The translations under genes were made by a program, and so were the position numbers. From Antiquaquibacter metalliresistens (GTDB taxonomy: Bacteria > Actinomycetota > Actinomycetes > Actinomycetales > Microbacteriaceae), in assembly GCF_029211225.1 (NCBI RefSeq), contig NZ_JARGEM010000001.1:372001-436000 (forward strand): a DNA stretch of 64,000 nt. Direction: 5' to 3'. Below the pieces are notes generated by a model that did no database searches, had not been told where the DNA came from, and saw only the letters and a program-made list of their open reading frames with translations. Below are positions 34,400 to 44,573 of this stretch, in pieces. Every line of letters starts with the position of its first letter. The first letter of the stretch is position 1.

Positions 34400-34421
34400 T
34401 ACACTGGCGACGGCGAGGAGG
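34400..34421 (+). promoter_or_regulatory. -10 TACACT and ribosome site of the monoacylglycerol lipase-like gene
   Basis: TACACT at 34400-34405 is followed by GAGGAGG at 34415-34421, 4 nt before the GTG at 34426. Unlike many neighbours this transcript has a leader and a strong ribosome site. Confidence 0.5.
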
Positions 34422-34425
34422 CCCC

Positions 34426-35289
34426 GTGGCGAAGACCGTGACCCGCACCGATCACACGTTCGTGGATGCGCATGGCGTGACGATCCACTACTACGTCTGG
34501 GCTGCTCCGAAGCCCAAGGCCGTGTTCCAACTCGCTCACGGGCTGGGCGAGCACGCGCTGCGGTACGAGCGCCTGGCGCAGGATCTGGTCGCGGCCGGGT
34601 ACAGCGTGTGGGCCGACGATCACCGCGGTCACGGCGCCACGGGCATGCAGCAGCACGACGGTGACGTCAGCCGGCTCGGACGTCTCGGCCCCGGCGGGCT
34701 GCGCGCGACCGTGGACGATGTGCGGCACTTCACCGCGATCATCCGCGAGCACAACCCCGGAGTGCCCATCGTGCTGTTCGGTCAGTCGTGGGGTTCGCTG
34801 ATGGCCCAGAAGGTGATCGACGGCAACGCCGGTGACTACGACGGCGTGGTGCTGGCCGGCACGGCGTACCGCACGCTGCTCGACATGAACAGCGGAGACC
34901 TCAGCAAGCGGCACCGTCACCTCGGCGACACCGGCTACGAGTGGCTCAGCCGGGACCCCGCCGTCGCACGGGCGTTCCTCGACGACCCGCTGACCTTCTT
35001 CGCCGACGTGCCGAAGCTGTTCGGCATCCCGGACGGGTTGCGCCTCCTCGGTCGCCCCACCCGCAGGATGGAGAAGAACCTGCCGATCCTGATCCTCGTC
35101 GGCAGCGATGACACGCTCGGCGGCGAACGCAGTGCGGCCAAGCTCGCGAATGCGTACGTGCGCCGGTCGAAGCTCACCGATGTCGAAGCGATCATCTATC
35201 CGGATGCCCGCCACGAGGTCTTCAACGAGACGAACCGCGACGAGGTCGTCGCCGACCTCATCGCCTGGCTGGACGCGCACTTCGCCTGA
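34426..35289 (+). CDS. alpha/beta hydrolase, monoacylglycerol lipase-like
   Basis: Serine hydrolase of 287 aa of the lysophospholipase/monoacylglycerol lipase group. AVFQLAHGLGEHALRYERLA carries the oxyanion HG; the nucleophile elbow is VLFGQSWGSLMAQ; the acid region is ILVGSDDTLGGE and the catalytic His is in PDARHEVFNETNRDEV. No signal peptide. The product is probably a fatty acid released from a monoacylglycerol or lysolipid. Confidence 0.92.
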   Translation: MAKTVTRTDHTFVDAHGVTIHYYVWAAPKPKAVFQLAHGLGEHALRYERLAQDLVAAGYSVWADDHRGHGATGMQQHDGDVSRLGRLGPGGLRATVDDVRHFTAIIREHNPGVPIVLFGQSWGSLMAQKVIDGNAGDYDGVVLAGTAYRTLLDMNSGDLSKRHRHLGDTGYEWLSRDPAVARAFLDDPLTFFADVPKLFGIPDGLRLLGRPTRRMEKNLPILILVGSDDTLGGERSAAKLANAYVRRSKLTDVEAIIYPDARHEVFNETNRDEVVADLIAWLDAHFA

Positions 35290-35300
35290 ACCATCGCAAG

Positions 35301-35306
35301 TAGGCT
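35301..35306 (+). promoter_or_regulatory. -10 hexamer TAGGCT of the lipoate ligase gene
   Basis: TAGGCT ends 7 nt before the ATG at 35314. Confidence 0.5.
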
Positions 35307-35313
35307 GGCCTTC

Positions 35314-36363
35314 ATGCATGGCGAGTTCAAGGTACCCGGCGGCAAGCTCGTCGTCGTCGATCTCGACGTGGTCGACGGGCGCATCGCCGACTTCCAGCTC
35401 TCGGGGGACTTCTTCCTGGAACCCGACTCCGCGCTCGCCGACATCAACGCGGCGGTGAACGGCCTGCCTGCCGACTTCGAGAGCGCGAAGATCGCGTTCG
35501 CGATCCAGCAGGCGCTGCCCACAGACGCCCTGCTGCTCGGCTTCAGCCCCGAATCGGTCGCGACGGCGATCCGACGTGCCCTGCAGCACGCCACCGGATG
35601 GCGCGACTACGAGTGGCAGCTCATTCAGGGGCCCGCCGTCGATCCCGTGATGCAGATGGCGCTCGACCAGGTGCTCGCGGAGGAGGTCGGCGCCGGCATC
35701 CGCAAGCCGACCCTGCGCATCTGGGAGTGGGAGAAGCCTGCGGTGGTCATCGGCAGCTTCCAGTCCGTGAAGAACGAGGTCGACCTGGAGAACGCCACCA
35801 AGTACGGCTTCGACATCGTGCGGCGCATCTCCGGCGGGGGCGCGATGTTCATGGAGGCGGGCTCCGTGATCACCTACTCCATCTACGCGCCCACCGAGCT
35901 GGTGCACGGCATGACCTTCGCGGACTCCTACGCGTTCCTCGACGAGTGGGTCATCCTGGCGCTCAAGTCGCTCGGCATCGAGGCGAGCTACGTGCCGCTC
36001 AACGACATCACGAGCCCCACCGGCAAGATCGGCGGGGCCGCCCAGAAGCGGCTCGGTACGGGTGCGGTGCTGCATCACGTGACCATGAGCTACGACATGG
36101 ACGGCGACAAGATGGTGCAGGTGCTGCGCATCGGTCGCGAGAAGATGAGCGACAAGGGCACCAAGAGCGCCAACAAGCGCGTCGATCCCTTGCGCAGCCA
36201 GACCGGTCTCGAGCGCGCGCAGATCATCGATCGCATGGTCGAGACCTTCCGCGGCCTCTACGGCCTGCACGACAGCGCCATCACGGACGAGGAGTTCGCG
36301 AAGGCGCAGCAGCTCGTCGCGGAGAAGTTCGGCACGGACGAGTGGCTGCAACGAGTGCCGTGA
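35314..36363 (+). CDS. lplA: lipoate-protein ligase with N-terminal accessory domain
   Basis: Activates lipoate (or octanoate) and attaches it to 2-oxoacid dehydrogenase and glycine-cleavage proteins; 349 aa. Residues about 1-90 (MHGEFKVPGGKLVVVDLDVV) are the accessory domain that is C-terminal in Escherichia coli LplA and a separate LplB protein in Thermoplasma; here it comes first. The ligase domain follows: WEWEKPAVVIGSFQSVKNEV, the RRISGGGAMFMEAG motif, and the lysine in SPTGKIGGAAQKRL. The stop overlaps the hmuU start by four bases, an unexpected partner. Confidence 0.88.
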   Translation: MHGEFKVPGGKLVVVDLDVVDGRIADFQLSGDFFLEPDSALADINAAVNGLPADFESAKIAFAIQQALPTDALLLGFSPESVATAIRRALQHATGWRDYEWQLIQGPAVDPVMQMALDQVLAEEVGAGIRKPTLRIWEWEKPAVVIGSFQSVKNEVDLENATKYGFDIVRRISGGGAMFMEAGSVITYSIYAPTELVHGMTFADSYAFLDEWVILALKSLGIEASYVPLNDITSPTGKIGGAAQKRLGTGAVLHHVTMSYDMDGDKMVQVLRIGREKMSDKGTKSANKRVDPLRSQTGLERAQIIDRMVETFRGLYGLHDSAITDEEFAKAQQLVAEKFGTDEWLQRVP

Positions 36364-37400
36364 GGCGTGGCGCCCGGGGTGCCGTGCTGTCCGTCGTGCT
36401 CGCCGCGCTGGTGGTGGGCGGGGTGCTGCTGTCCGCGGTCGTCGGCCAGCTGCCGATCGCGCCCACCGAGGTGCTCGGCTCGATCCTGCGAGCGAGCGGC
36501 ATCCCGAACGGATGGGCGCCCACCGATCCGGTGATCGAATCGGCCCTGTGGGCGGTGCGCTTCCCGCGCATCGGCATGGCGCTCGCCGTGGGCGCCGCGC
36601 TCGCCGTCGCCGGGGCCGTGATGCAGGCGGTGTTCGGCAATCCGCTCGCCGAACCCGGCGTGGTCGGCGTCTCATCCGGCGCGGCCCTCGGTGCGTCGGT
36701 GGCGATCGTGCTCGGGATCACGGCGATGGGCACGGGCACCATCGCGATGTTCGCGTTCTTCGGCGGCCTCGGCGCGACGCTGCTGGTCTATCTGGTCTCG
36801 CGCGCCAACGGACGCACCGAGGTCGTCACGCTGCTGCTGACCGGCATTGCCGTGAACGCGTTCGCCGGCGCTGGCCTGGCGTTCCTGTTGTTCATCGCCG
36901 ACTCCGGCGGGCGCGAGCAGATCGTGTTCTGGCAGCTCGGCTCGCTGAACGGCTCGCGTTGGCCCGAGGTCGGCATCGTCGCGGGTGTGACCTTCGCCGG
37001 CACCATCGTGGCGTTCCTGCTCGGGCGGCGCTACGACATCCTCGCGCTCGGCGAACGCAACGCCCGGCACCTCGGCGTGAACGTCGAGGGACTACGCATC
37101 GGCTCGATCGTGCTCGTCGCGCTGCTGACCGGGGCCGCGGTGGCGTTCTGCGGCATCATCGCCTTCGTCGGCCTCGTCGTGCCGCACGCGGTGCGCATGC
37201 TGCTCGGGCCGTCGCATCGCTCGCTCATCGTCGCGAGCGCGTTCGGCGGCGGTGCGCTGATGCTGTTCGCCGATCTGCTCGCTCGCTCCGTGGTCGCCGG
37301 CGCCGACCTGCCCATCGGTCTGCTCACCTCGCTCGTGGGCGGTCCGTTCTTCTTCTTCCTGCTCTTCCGTCAACGGCGTCGCAGCGGGGGGTGGGCATGA
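36360..37400 (+). CDS. hmuU: FecCD-type permease, heme/iron uptake
   Basis: BtuC/FecCD-family permease of 346 aa with about ten helices. AVRFPRIGMALAVGAALAVA, GNPLAEPGVVGVSSGAALGA and CGIIAFVGLVVPHAVRMLLG are family hallmarks; the last contacts the ATPase. The GTG start overlaps the lplA stop. The paired ATPase is HmuV-like, so heme is the most likely substrate, with ferric siderophore as alternative. No binding-protein gene (hmuT) is present next to it. Confidence 0.9.
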   Translation: MRRGARGAVLSVVLAALVVGGVLLSAVVGQLPIAPTEVLGSILRASGIPNGWAPTDPVIESALWAVRFPRIGMALAVGAALAVAGAVMQAVFGNPLAEPGVVGVSSGAALGASVAIVLGITAMGTGTIAMFAFFGGLGATLLVYLVSRANGRTEVVTLLLTGIAVNAFAGAGLAFLLFIADSGGREQIVFWQLGSLNGSRWPEVGIVAGVTFAGTIVAFLLGRRYDILALGERNARHLGVNVEGLRIGSIVLVALLTGAAVAFCGIIAFVGLVVPHAVRMLLGPSHRSLIVASAFGGGALMLFADLLARSVVAGADLPIGLLTSLVGGPFFFFLLFRQRRRSGGWA

Positions 37401-38155
37401 TGATCTCGGCCGCCGACGTGCGCGTCGAGCTCGACGGCAACGTGGTGCTCGACGGCATCTCGCTCGAGGTCGTTCCCGGCGAGGTGCTCGTGCTCGTGGG
37501 CCCGAACGGCGCGGGCAAGTCCACGCTGCTCGGCGTGCTCAGCGGGGAGCGCAAGCCGAGCCGCGGTTCCGTCACGATCGACGGACGCGAGTTCGCCGCG
37601 ATCCGTCACGCCGAGTTGGCCCGGATGCGCAGCATGCTCACGCAGGAGAATGCGGTCAGCTTCCCGTTCCTCGTCTCCGAGGTCGTCGCGATGGGACGCA
37701 GCCCCTGGGCGCGCACCGTCGAGGGTCGTGACGATGTCGCGATCGTGCGCGACGCGATGGATGCCGCGGACATCGCCCACCTCGCCCGCCGCCGCTACAC
37801 GGCCCTCTCCGGGGGTGAGCGCGCTCGCGTCTCCCTGGCACGAGTGCTGGCGCAGAACACGCCGATCGTGTTCCTCGACGAGCCCACGGCATCCCTCGAC
37901 CTGCGCCATCAGGAAGACGTGATGCGCATCGCGCGGCGACTCGCCGCCGAGGGCAGATCGGTCGTCGTGGTGCTGCACGACCTCAGTCTCGCCAGCGCGT
38001 ATGGCGACCGGCTCGCGCTGATCTCGGGCGGCCGCTTGGATGCCGTCGGCAGTCCCGCGGAGGTGCTCACCGAGGAGCGCGTCGAGCGCGTCTACGGGCT
38101 GCCGGTGCAGCTGCATCTCGTGAACGGCAGGCCCGTGGTCGTTCCAGTGCGCTGA
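37397..38155 (+). CDS. hmuV: heme ABC transporter ATP-binding protein
   Basis: ATPase of 252 aa. Walker A is GPNGAGKST, the signature LSGGERARVSLARVL, Walker B IVFLDEPTASLDL and the H loop VVVLHDLSLAS. The segment RSMLTQENAVSFPFLVSEVV is typical of HmuV rather than FecE or BtuD. It overlaps hmuU by four bases; a second ATG three bases later (37400) is also possible. Confidence 0.9.
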   Translation: MMISAADVRVELDGNVVLDGISLEVVPGEVLVLVGPNGAGKSTLLGVLSGERKPSRGSVTIDGREFAAIRHAELARMRSMLTQENAVSFPFLVSEVVAMGRSPWARTVEGRDDVAIVRDAMDAADIAHLARRRYTALSGGERARVSLARVLAQNTPIVFLDEPTASLDLRHQEDVMRIARRLAAEGRSVVVVLHDLSLASAYGDRLALISGGRLDAVGSPAEVLTEERVERVYGLPVQLHLVNGRPVVVPVR

Positions 38156-38157
38156 CG

Positions 38158-38163
38158 TACACT
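38158..38163 (+). promoter_or_regulatory. -10 hexamer TACACT of the DUF6191-like gene
   Basis: TACACT ends 6 nt before the GTG at 38170. Confidence 0.5.
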
Positions 38164-38169
38164 ACTCGG

Positions 38170-38478
38170 GTGGAACCCTGGCTCGTCACCCTGCTCGTGG
38201 TCGCCGGGCTCGCGGTGCTCTTTCCGCTCGCCCAGCGCTTCGGCTGGATCGACCTCAGCAACAAGCGCAAGTCGTCCGGCAACGCTGGGGTCATGGGCAT
38301 CGGCGACGAGGTGTTCCACCCGACCAGGCACGAGGCCCAGATCGAGCTCGATCGCCAGACGGTGCTTCCGGCTCCCGCGCCGCTGCCCGGCGACGGTGAC
38401 AAGGGCATCTACGAGGGGCAGGTGCGCATCGATCTCACCGAGCGCGCCAAGCACCGCGCCGACGACGTCAGCGAGTGA
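38170..38478 (+). CDS. small membrane protein, DUF6191-like
   Basis: Protein of 102 aa: one N-terminal membrane helix (PWLVTLLVVAGLAVLFPLAQ) and a cytoplasmic tail with SGNAGVMGIGDEVFHPTRHE and AQIELDRQTVLPAPAPLPGD. I associate the GIGDEVFHPTRHEA motif with DUF6191, common in Microbacteriaceae; function unknown. GTG 38170 is supported by the hexamer 6 nt upstream. It overlaps the convergent acetyltransferase gene by 11 bp. Confidence 0.75.
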   Translation: MEPWLVTLLVVAGLAVLFPLAQRFGWIDLSNKRKSSGNAGVMGIGDEVFHPTRHEAQIELDRQTVLPAPAPLPGDGDKGIYEGQVRIDLTERAKHRADDVSE

Positions 38479-38752
38479 GCAGGTCGGCGTATGAGGGGTT
38501 CTTCTCGATCCACGCCGCGATGAACGGGCAGCTCGCCACGAGCCGGTAGTCGGTCTCGGCGCGCACGAGATTGAGGGCACCGCGAGCCAGTTCCGAACCG
38601 AGACCCTCACCCCGGCGGGCGGGGTCGATCTCCGTGTGGGTGAAGACGATCGAGTCGCCGCGCAGTTGGTAGTCCACGAGACCGACCTGGGTGCCGTCGA
38701 CGAGCAGCTCGAAGCGGTTCATCGCCGCATCCTGCACGACCTCGGTAGGCAT
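38468..38752 (-). CDS. small GNAT-type acetyltransferase (CG family)
   Basis: Single-domain N-acetyltransferase of 94 aa, YjdJ/Acetyltransf_CG type: FELLVDGTQVGLVDYQLRGD, the acetyl-CoA loop PARRGEGLGSELARGAL and the terminal CPFIAAWIEKNPSYADLL. Such short members lack part of the GNAT fold and their substrates are unknown. Confidence 0.87.
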   Translation of the reverse strand: MPTEVVQDAAMNRFELLVDGTQVGLVDYQLRGDSIVFTHTEIDPARRGEGLGSELARGALNLVRAETDYRLVASCPFIAAWIEKNPSYADLLTR

Positions 38753-38762
38753 GAGCAGCAGT

Positions 38763-39788
38763 CTAGGCGCTGTCGCGCACGACCATCCGGGTGGGCATCA
38801 CGCGGGCGCGCTCCGTGGGCTCGCCGCGCAGCAGCGCGAGCATCATGCGCGCCATCTCCACGCCCATCTCCCGCGACGGCTGGTGCACCGTGGTCAACGG
38901 GATCTGGCCCGAGGTCGCCGCCGAGCTGTCGTCGAAGCCGACGATCGCGATCTGCCGGGGCACCGCGATCCCGCGATCGCGCAGCACGCCGATCGCGCCG
39001 GTCGCCATCAGGTCGGATGCCGCGAACAGCCCGTCGATCTCGGGTGCGCGCTCGAGCAGCTCACGCATCGCTGCGGCGCCCCCGGCCATCGAGAAGTCGC
39101 CCTGGGCGATGAGGTCGGCCCGCAGCCCTGCGGCACCCATGGCGCGCACGAACCCCTCGGTGCGGTCGACGGCCGCCTGCATGTCGAGCGGTCCGGCGAT
39201 GGTCGCGATGCGGGTGCGCCCGTGGTCGATGAGGTACTGCGTGCCCATCGCGGCACCGGCGGCGTTGTCGACGTCGACGTAGTGGTTGGCATGCAGCTCG
39301 GGCAGGTAGGGCCGACCGCCGAAGACGACCGGGATGGTCTCGTCGAGCGTGGTGAAGAACTCGTCGCCGGAGTGATGCGAGACCACGATGGCGCCATCCA
39401 CGTTGCCGCCGAGGAGGTAGCGGATGGTCTTCTCGGAGGGCGCGGTCGGACTCGCCAGCTGCAGGTTGAGCACGTAGTCGCTGTCCTCGAGCCCCTGCGT
39501 GATCCCGAGCACGATCTCCGCGAAGAAGGGGTCGCCGAAGAAGCGCGACGTGTCCTCCGGCACCACGAGGGCGATCGCCATCGTCTGGCGATTGGCCAGT
39601 GATCGAGCCGCGCGATTGGGCACGTACTTCAGGCGATCGATGGCGGCGTTGACCGCGGCGACCACATCGGGGCTCACCCGGTCGGACCCGTTGACGACCC
39701 GCGACACCGTGGAGCGGGAGACCCCCGCGGCCGCGGCGACGGCTTCGAGCGTTGGCGGCACGCGCCGCGCCGCTGTCGGGGAGGTCAT
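38763..39788 (-). CDS. cebR: LacI-family regulator of cellobiose uptake
   Basis: LacI/GalR regulator of 341 aa. The helix-turn-helix and hinge are LEAVAAAAGVSRSTVSRVVN and PNRAARSLANRQT, followed by a periplasmic-binding-like ligand domain (ALVVPEDTSRFFGDPFFAEI to PTRMVVRDSA). The exact 14-bp palindrome TGGGAGCGCTCCCA, the known operator of CebR/CelR regulators in Streptomyces and Thermobifida, occurs upstream of cebE in the same locus. Cellobiose is therefore the expected inducer. The start at 39788 has TAGAAT 7 nt upstream and avoids an unrelated 49-residue extension. Confidence 0.9.
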   Translation of the reverse strand: MTSPTAARRVPPTLEAVAAAAGVSRSTVSRVVNGSDRVSPDVVAAVNAAIDRLKYVPNRAARSLANRQTMAIALVVPEDTSRFFGDPFFAEIVLGITQGLEDSDYVLNLQLASPTAPSEKTIRYLLGGNVDGAIVVSHHSGDEFFTTLDETIPVVFGGRPYLPELHANHYVDVDNAAGAAMGTQYLIDHGRTRIATIAGPLDMQAAVDRTEGFVRAMGAAGLRADLIAQGDFSMAGGAAAMRELLERAPEIDGLFAASDLMATGAIGVLRDRGIAVPRQIAIVGFDDSSAATSGQIPLTTVHQPSREMGVEMARMMLALLRGEPTERARVMPTRMVVRDSA

Positions 39789-39795
39789 GGTGGCG

Positions 39796-39801
39796 ATTCT
39801 A
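39796..39801 (-). promoter_or_regulatory. -10 hexamer TAGAAT of cebR
   Basis: TAGAAT on the minus strand ends 7 nt before the ATG at 39788, giving cebR its own leaderless transcript. Confidence 0.5.
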
Positions 39802-39814
39802 GCCAGCCGCCGGA

Positions 39815-41257
<1,443 letters not shown>

Positions 41258-41269
41258 GGTGGTGGTTCC

Positions 41270-42175
41270 TTAGCCCTTGACCGCGCCGGCCATGATGCCA
41301 CTGACGAGCTGCCGGCCGGCGAAGATGAACAACAACAGCAGTGGGATCGTCGCCAGCACGACGCCGGCGAGCACGATCGAGTAGTCCACGAAATAGTTCG
41401 ACTGCAGCAGGGAGAGCGCCACGGGCAGCGTGGGGTTCTGGCGGTCGAGCACGATGAACGGCCAGAAGAAGTTGTTCCACGCGCCGACGAAGACGAAGAG
41501 GAACAGCATCGCCGCCGCGGGGCGCGCGGCGACCACGCCCACCGTCCAGAACGTGCGGATCATCGAGGCGCCATCGACGCGCGCGGCCTCGATGAGCTCA
41601 TCCGGCACGGCCTGGCGCAGGTACTGGGTCATCCAGAACACGCCGAAGGCGCTGGTCAGTGCCGGCAGGATGATCGCGCCGATCTGACCGGTCCACCCGA
41701 GTTCCGAGAACAGGATGTAGAGCGGCACGACTCCGAGCTGCTGCGGAACCGCCATCGTCGCGACCACGAAGGCCAGCAGGGCGGGGCCGCCGAGGAATCG
41801 CAGCTTGGCGAAGGCCCAGCCGGCGAGGGTCGAGGTGATCACGACCGCGGCGGCGATCAGGAACGACGAGTAGATCGAGTTCCAGAGCGCGGCCCAGAAG
41901 TTGACCGCGGGGTTCGACACCACCGAGATGGCGTTGTCGATGAAGTTGCCGCTCGGCCACCAGGGGCGCGACCGCAACGATGAGGCGTCGCCGGATCCGA
42001 TCACGAACGACCAGTAGAGGGGGAATGCGGCGCTGATGAAGACCACGGTCAGTCCCGCATAGACCCAGAACCCGGGCCGATTGCCGCGGATGCGGATCGT
42101 GCGCTCGCCCCGGCGACGCTTCTTCTCGTCGGGGATGGCTTCTTCGATGATCGCGATCGGTGGGACGGTGCTCAT
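41270..42175 (-). CDS. cebG: cellobiose ABC transporter permease, MalG type
   Basis: Membrane subunit of 301 aa with six helices after a charged cytoplasmic N-terminus (PDEKKRRRGERTIRIRGN). The EAA loop is DELIEAARVDGASMIRTFWT. The ATG overlaps the cebF stop (ATGA). The importer lacks its own ATPase, as usual for CebEFG, which is energised by MsiK. Confidence 0.92.
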   Translation of the reverse strand: MSTVPPIAIIEEAIPDEKKRRRGERTIRIRGNRPGFWVYAGLTVVFISAAFPLYWSFVIGSGDASSLRSRPWWPSGNFIDNAISVVSNPAVNFWAALWNSIYSSFLIAAAVVITSTLAGWAFAKLRFLGGPALLAFVVATMAVPQQLGVVPLYILFSELGWTGQIGAIILPALTSAFGVFWMTQYLRQAVPDELIEAARVDGASMIRTFWTVGVVAARPAAAMLFLFVFVGAWNNFFWPFIVLDRQNPTLPVALSLLQSNYFVDYSIVLAGVVLATIPLLLLFIFAGRQLVSGIMAGAVKG

Positions 42176-43158
42176 CGTGCGACCTCCTTTCGCGTGCGGC
42201 GGCCGACTCTGTCGCCGCGTCGGCCCTCATCCCGCACGAGGGAGCGGGTGATGAACAGGTTCAGCAGTCCGATCGCGAGGATGATGATGAACAGGATCCA
42301 CGCCATCGCCGCCGCGCGACCGAAGTTCCATTGACCCCAGCCGATGTCGTAGAGATAGAGCGTGATCGTCAGCCACTGCTGACCGGCACCGCCCCGCCCG
42401 AACTGGTCGAACACACGCGGTTCGTCGAAGATCTGCAGGCCACCGATGGTCGCGGTGATGATCACAAAGATGAGGGTGGGGCGCAGCGAGGGCAGCGTGA
42501 TGGCGGTGAACTGCCGGAAGAGGCCGGCGCCGTCGACGGTGGCCGCCTCGTAGTACTCGCGGTTCACGGCCTGCATGGCCGCCAGCAGGATCAGGGTGTT
42601 GTACCCGGTCCAGCGGTAGTTGACCATCGTCGCGATCGCGACGTGACTCCAGAACGGATCCTTGTGCCACGGGATCGGGGTCAGACCGAGATCGGTCAGG
42701 ACGCCGTTGACGAGGCCGAAGTTGTCGGCGAAGACGACGTTGAAGATGAGGCCGACCGCGACGGGTGCGATGACGAAGGGCAGCAGCACGCCCATGCGCC
42801 AGAAGGTCTTGGCCCGGATGTTGCGGTCGAGCATCGCCGCGATGAACACGGCGAGCAGCAGCTGCGGCACCGTCGAGATGAGGAAGATGCTGAAGGTGTT
42901 GCGCAGGGCGGTCCAGAAGTGGGGCTGCTGCAGGATCCAGATGTACTGGTCGAATCCGACGAAGGTGCCCGAGTTGCGCACCAGGTCCCAGTCCATGAAC
43001 GAGATGAACGCCGTGTACCCGATGGGGAAGAGTCCGACGATCGCGAACATCACGAAGAACGGCGAGATGTAGAGGTAGGGGGAGAACTTGAGGTCCCAGC
43101 GGCCCACCTTCTGCGAGAAGGAGAGAACTCTGACTGGCTTCGGCGATGCGGTGCTCAT
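42172..43158 (-). CDS. cebF: cellobiose ABC transporter permease, MalF type
   Basis: Membrane subunit of 328 aa with six helices, the first at SPYLYISPFFVMFAIVGLFP. The EAA loop is REYYEAATVDGAGLFRQFTA. ATG 43158 (MSTASPKPVRVLSFSQKVG) was chosen over upstream open codons, which run into the intercistronic hairpin. It is separated from cebE by 92 bp containing that hairpin. Confidence 0.92.
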   Translation of the reverse strand: MSTASPKPVRVLSFSQKVGRWDLKFSPYLYISPFFVMFAIVGLFPIGYTAFISFMDWDLVRNSGTFVGFDQYIWILQQPHFWTALRNTFSIFLISTVPQLLLAVFIAAMLDRNIRAKTFWRMGVLLPFVIAPVAVGLIFNVVFADNFGLVNGVLTDLGLTPIPWHKDPFWSHVAIATMVNYRWTGYNTLILLAAMQAVNREYYEAATVDGAGLFRQFTAITLPSLRPTLIFVIITATIGGLQIFDEPRVFDQFGRGGAGQQWLTITLYLYDIGWGQWNFGRAAAMAWILFIIILAIGLLNLFITRSLVRDEGRRGDRVGRRTRKEVAR

Positions 43159-43196
43159 GGTTCGGCTTTCAGGTCCGGCGCGGAGGGGAGATCGAC

Positions 43197-43236
43197 CGAG
43201 TGGTGCGGGCCGCCGGGTATCGGCCCGCACCACTCG
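43197..43236 (-). promoter_or_regulatory. intercistronic hairpin between cebE and cebF
   Basis: A perfect 16-bp GC-rich stem (43197-43212 with 43221-43236, 8-nt loop), no T-run. It occupies the same place, after the binding-protein gene and before the permeases, as the hairpin at 19583-19626, but the sequence differs. Confidence 0.7.
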
Positions 43237-43250
43237 TCAGAGGTGTTCGC

Positions 43251-44507
43251 CTAGAAGGCGGAGACCTCGGTGACCCACGTGTTCCAGCTCGTGGTCTCGT
43301 CTTCGAGGCCGTCGAAGACTCGGGTGACCGCGTTCTGGAGCGCGTCGTGGAACTGGAAGTACTTCGGGCCCTTGAAGGTGGCGACCGTGATGGCCTCGGC
43401 GCGCGAGGTCAGGATCTCACCGGTGGGGGCGTTGTTGAAGTACTCGTTGGTCGCCGCGGCCAGCTCGGAGCTGGCGAGCGCCTCGACCTGGCTCGGGAAG
43501 GTGCCGGCGTTGGTGAACGCCTTGAGCTGGGTCTCGGGGGAGGTCAGCCAGTCCGCGAGCTTCTGCGCGGCCTCGACGTTGGCTCCGTTGGCCGGAACGG
43601 TCAGGTACGAACCGCCCCAGTTGCCGCCGCCGCCGGGGAACGCGTCCGCGATGTCCCAACCGGTGATGTCGGGCGCGTTGCCGGAGATGACACCCAGCAT
43701 CCAGCCCGGGCACAGCATCGCGGCGAACTCACCGCTGGCCATGGAGGCGAACCAGTCCTCGCTCCACTGACCGGCGTAGGCCGCGATCGGAACGGCCTTC
43801 TCGACGACCGCCTTGTACGCGGCTTCGATGTCGGGGTTCTCGGTGGCGATGATCGCGCCGTCCGGCTCCTCGTAGGCGAACTCGAGCTGGTTGACGATGC
43901 CCTGCAGCACCGAGTTGGCCGAGTCGATGAACGGCTTGCCGGTCTTGGCGGTGTAGTCGGCGCCGATGGTGAAGAAGTTGTCCCAGTCACCGTCGAAGAG
44001 CGCGGCCACCTCGGTGCGGTCGGTCGGCAGGCCGGCGGCCGCGAACAGGTCGCCGCGGTAGCAGATGCCCTGCGGGCCGATGTCCGTGCCGTACGCGATC
44101 AGGTTGCCGTCGGCGTCGGTCGCGGAGGCTTCCTTCCAGTCGAGCCAGCGGCCCTTCAGGTCGTCCGGAACCGGAGCGAGGAGGTCGGCGTACTGCATCG
44201 CCTCGGTGAACCAGTCGATCTCGACGGCCTCGACGTCCGCGAGGCCGGACTTGCCGAGCTTCTGGAAGTAGTTGGCGCGCGCGTCGTTCGACGTGGCGGC
44301 CTTGTTGTGCACGACCTCGATGCCGGTCTCGGCCGTGAACTCTGCGAGGAGCTCGTCGGTGTAGCCGAAGTCGTTGAAGGTCGCGAGCGTGAGGGTGGTG
44401 GTTCCCCCGCTCGACTCTCCACCGCCGGTGGCGCAGCCGGTGGTGACGAGGGCGATGGTTGCGACGCCGGCGAGTGCGGCGGCGATAGTGCGTCGTGATG
44501 TTCTCAC
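43251..44507 (-). CDS. cebE: cellobiose-binding lipoprotein
   Basis: Family 1 solute-binding lipoprotein of 418 aa. The signal peptide RRTIAAALAGVATIALVTTG ends at a lipobox (VTTGC, Cys at about residue 26). LTLATFNDFGYTDELLAEFT and GIEVVHNKAATSNDARANYF begin the mature lobes. GTG 44507 has AAAGGAG 5 nt upstream and fixes the signal peptide. A promoter with a perfect -35 (TTGACA) and four operator palindromes lies upstream. Confidence 0.93.
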   Translation of the reverse strand: MRTSRRTIAAALAGVATIALVTTGCATGGGESSGGTTTLTLATFNDFGYTDELLAEFTAETGIEVVHNKAATSNDARANYFQKLGKSGLADVEAVEIDWFTEAMQYADLLAPVPDDLKGRWLDWKEASATDADGNLIAYGTDIGPQGICYRGDLFAAAGLPTDRTEVAALFDGDWDNFFTIGADYTAKTGKPFIDSANSVLQGIVNQLEFAYEEPDGAIIATENPDIEAAYKAVVEKAVPIAAYAGQWSEDWFASMASGEFAAMLCPGWMLGVISGNAPDITGWDIADAFPGGGGNWGGSYLTVPANGANVEAAQKLADWLTSPETQLKAFTNAGTFPSQVEALASSELAAATNEYFNNAPTGEILTSRAEAITVATFKGPKYFQFHDALQNAVTRVFDGLEDETTSWNTWVTEVSAF

Positions 44508-44549
44508 GGTCACTCCTTTGTGTGCGTGTTGGGTGTGGACCGACGAGGT

Positions 44550-44563
44550 TGGGAGCGCTCCCA
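44550..44563. promoter_or_regulatory. CebR operator 1 (exact TGGGAGCGCTCCCA)
   Basis: Perfect 14-bp palindrome identical to the CebR consensus, in the cebE leader 43 bp before the start codon. Confidence 0.85.
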
Positions 44564-44573
44564 CACGTTCCGA

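Noticed and set aside
34360-36675. 771-codon minus-strand frame opposite the lipase and lplA genes
   Set aside because: No recognisable domain, and the composition is that of an antisense shadow.
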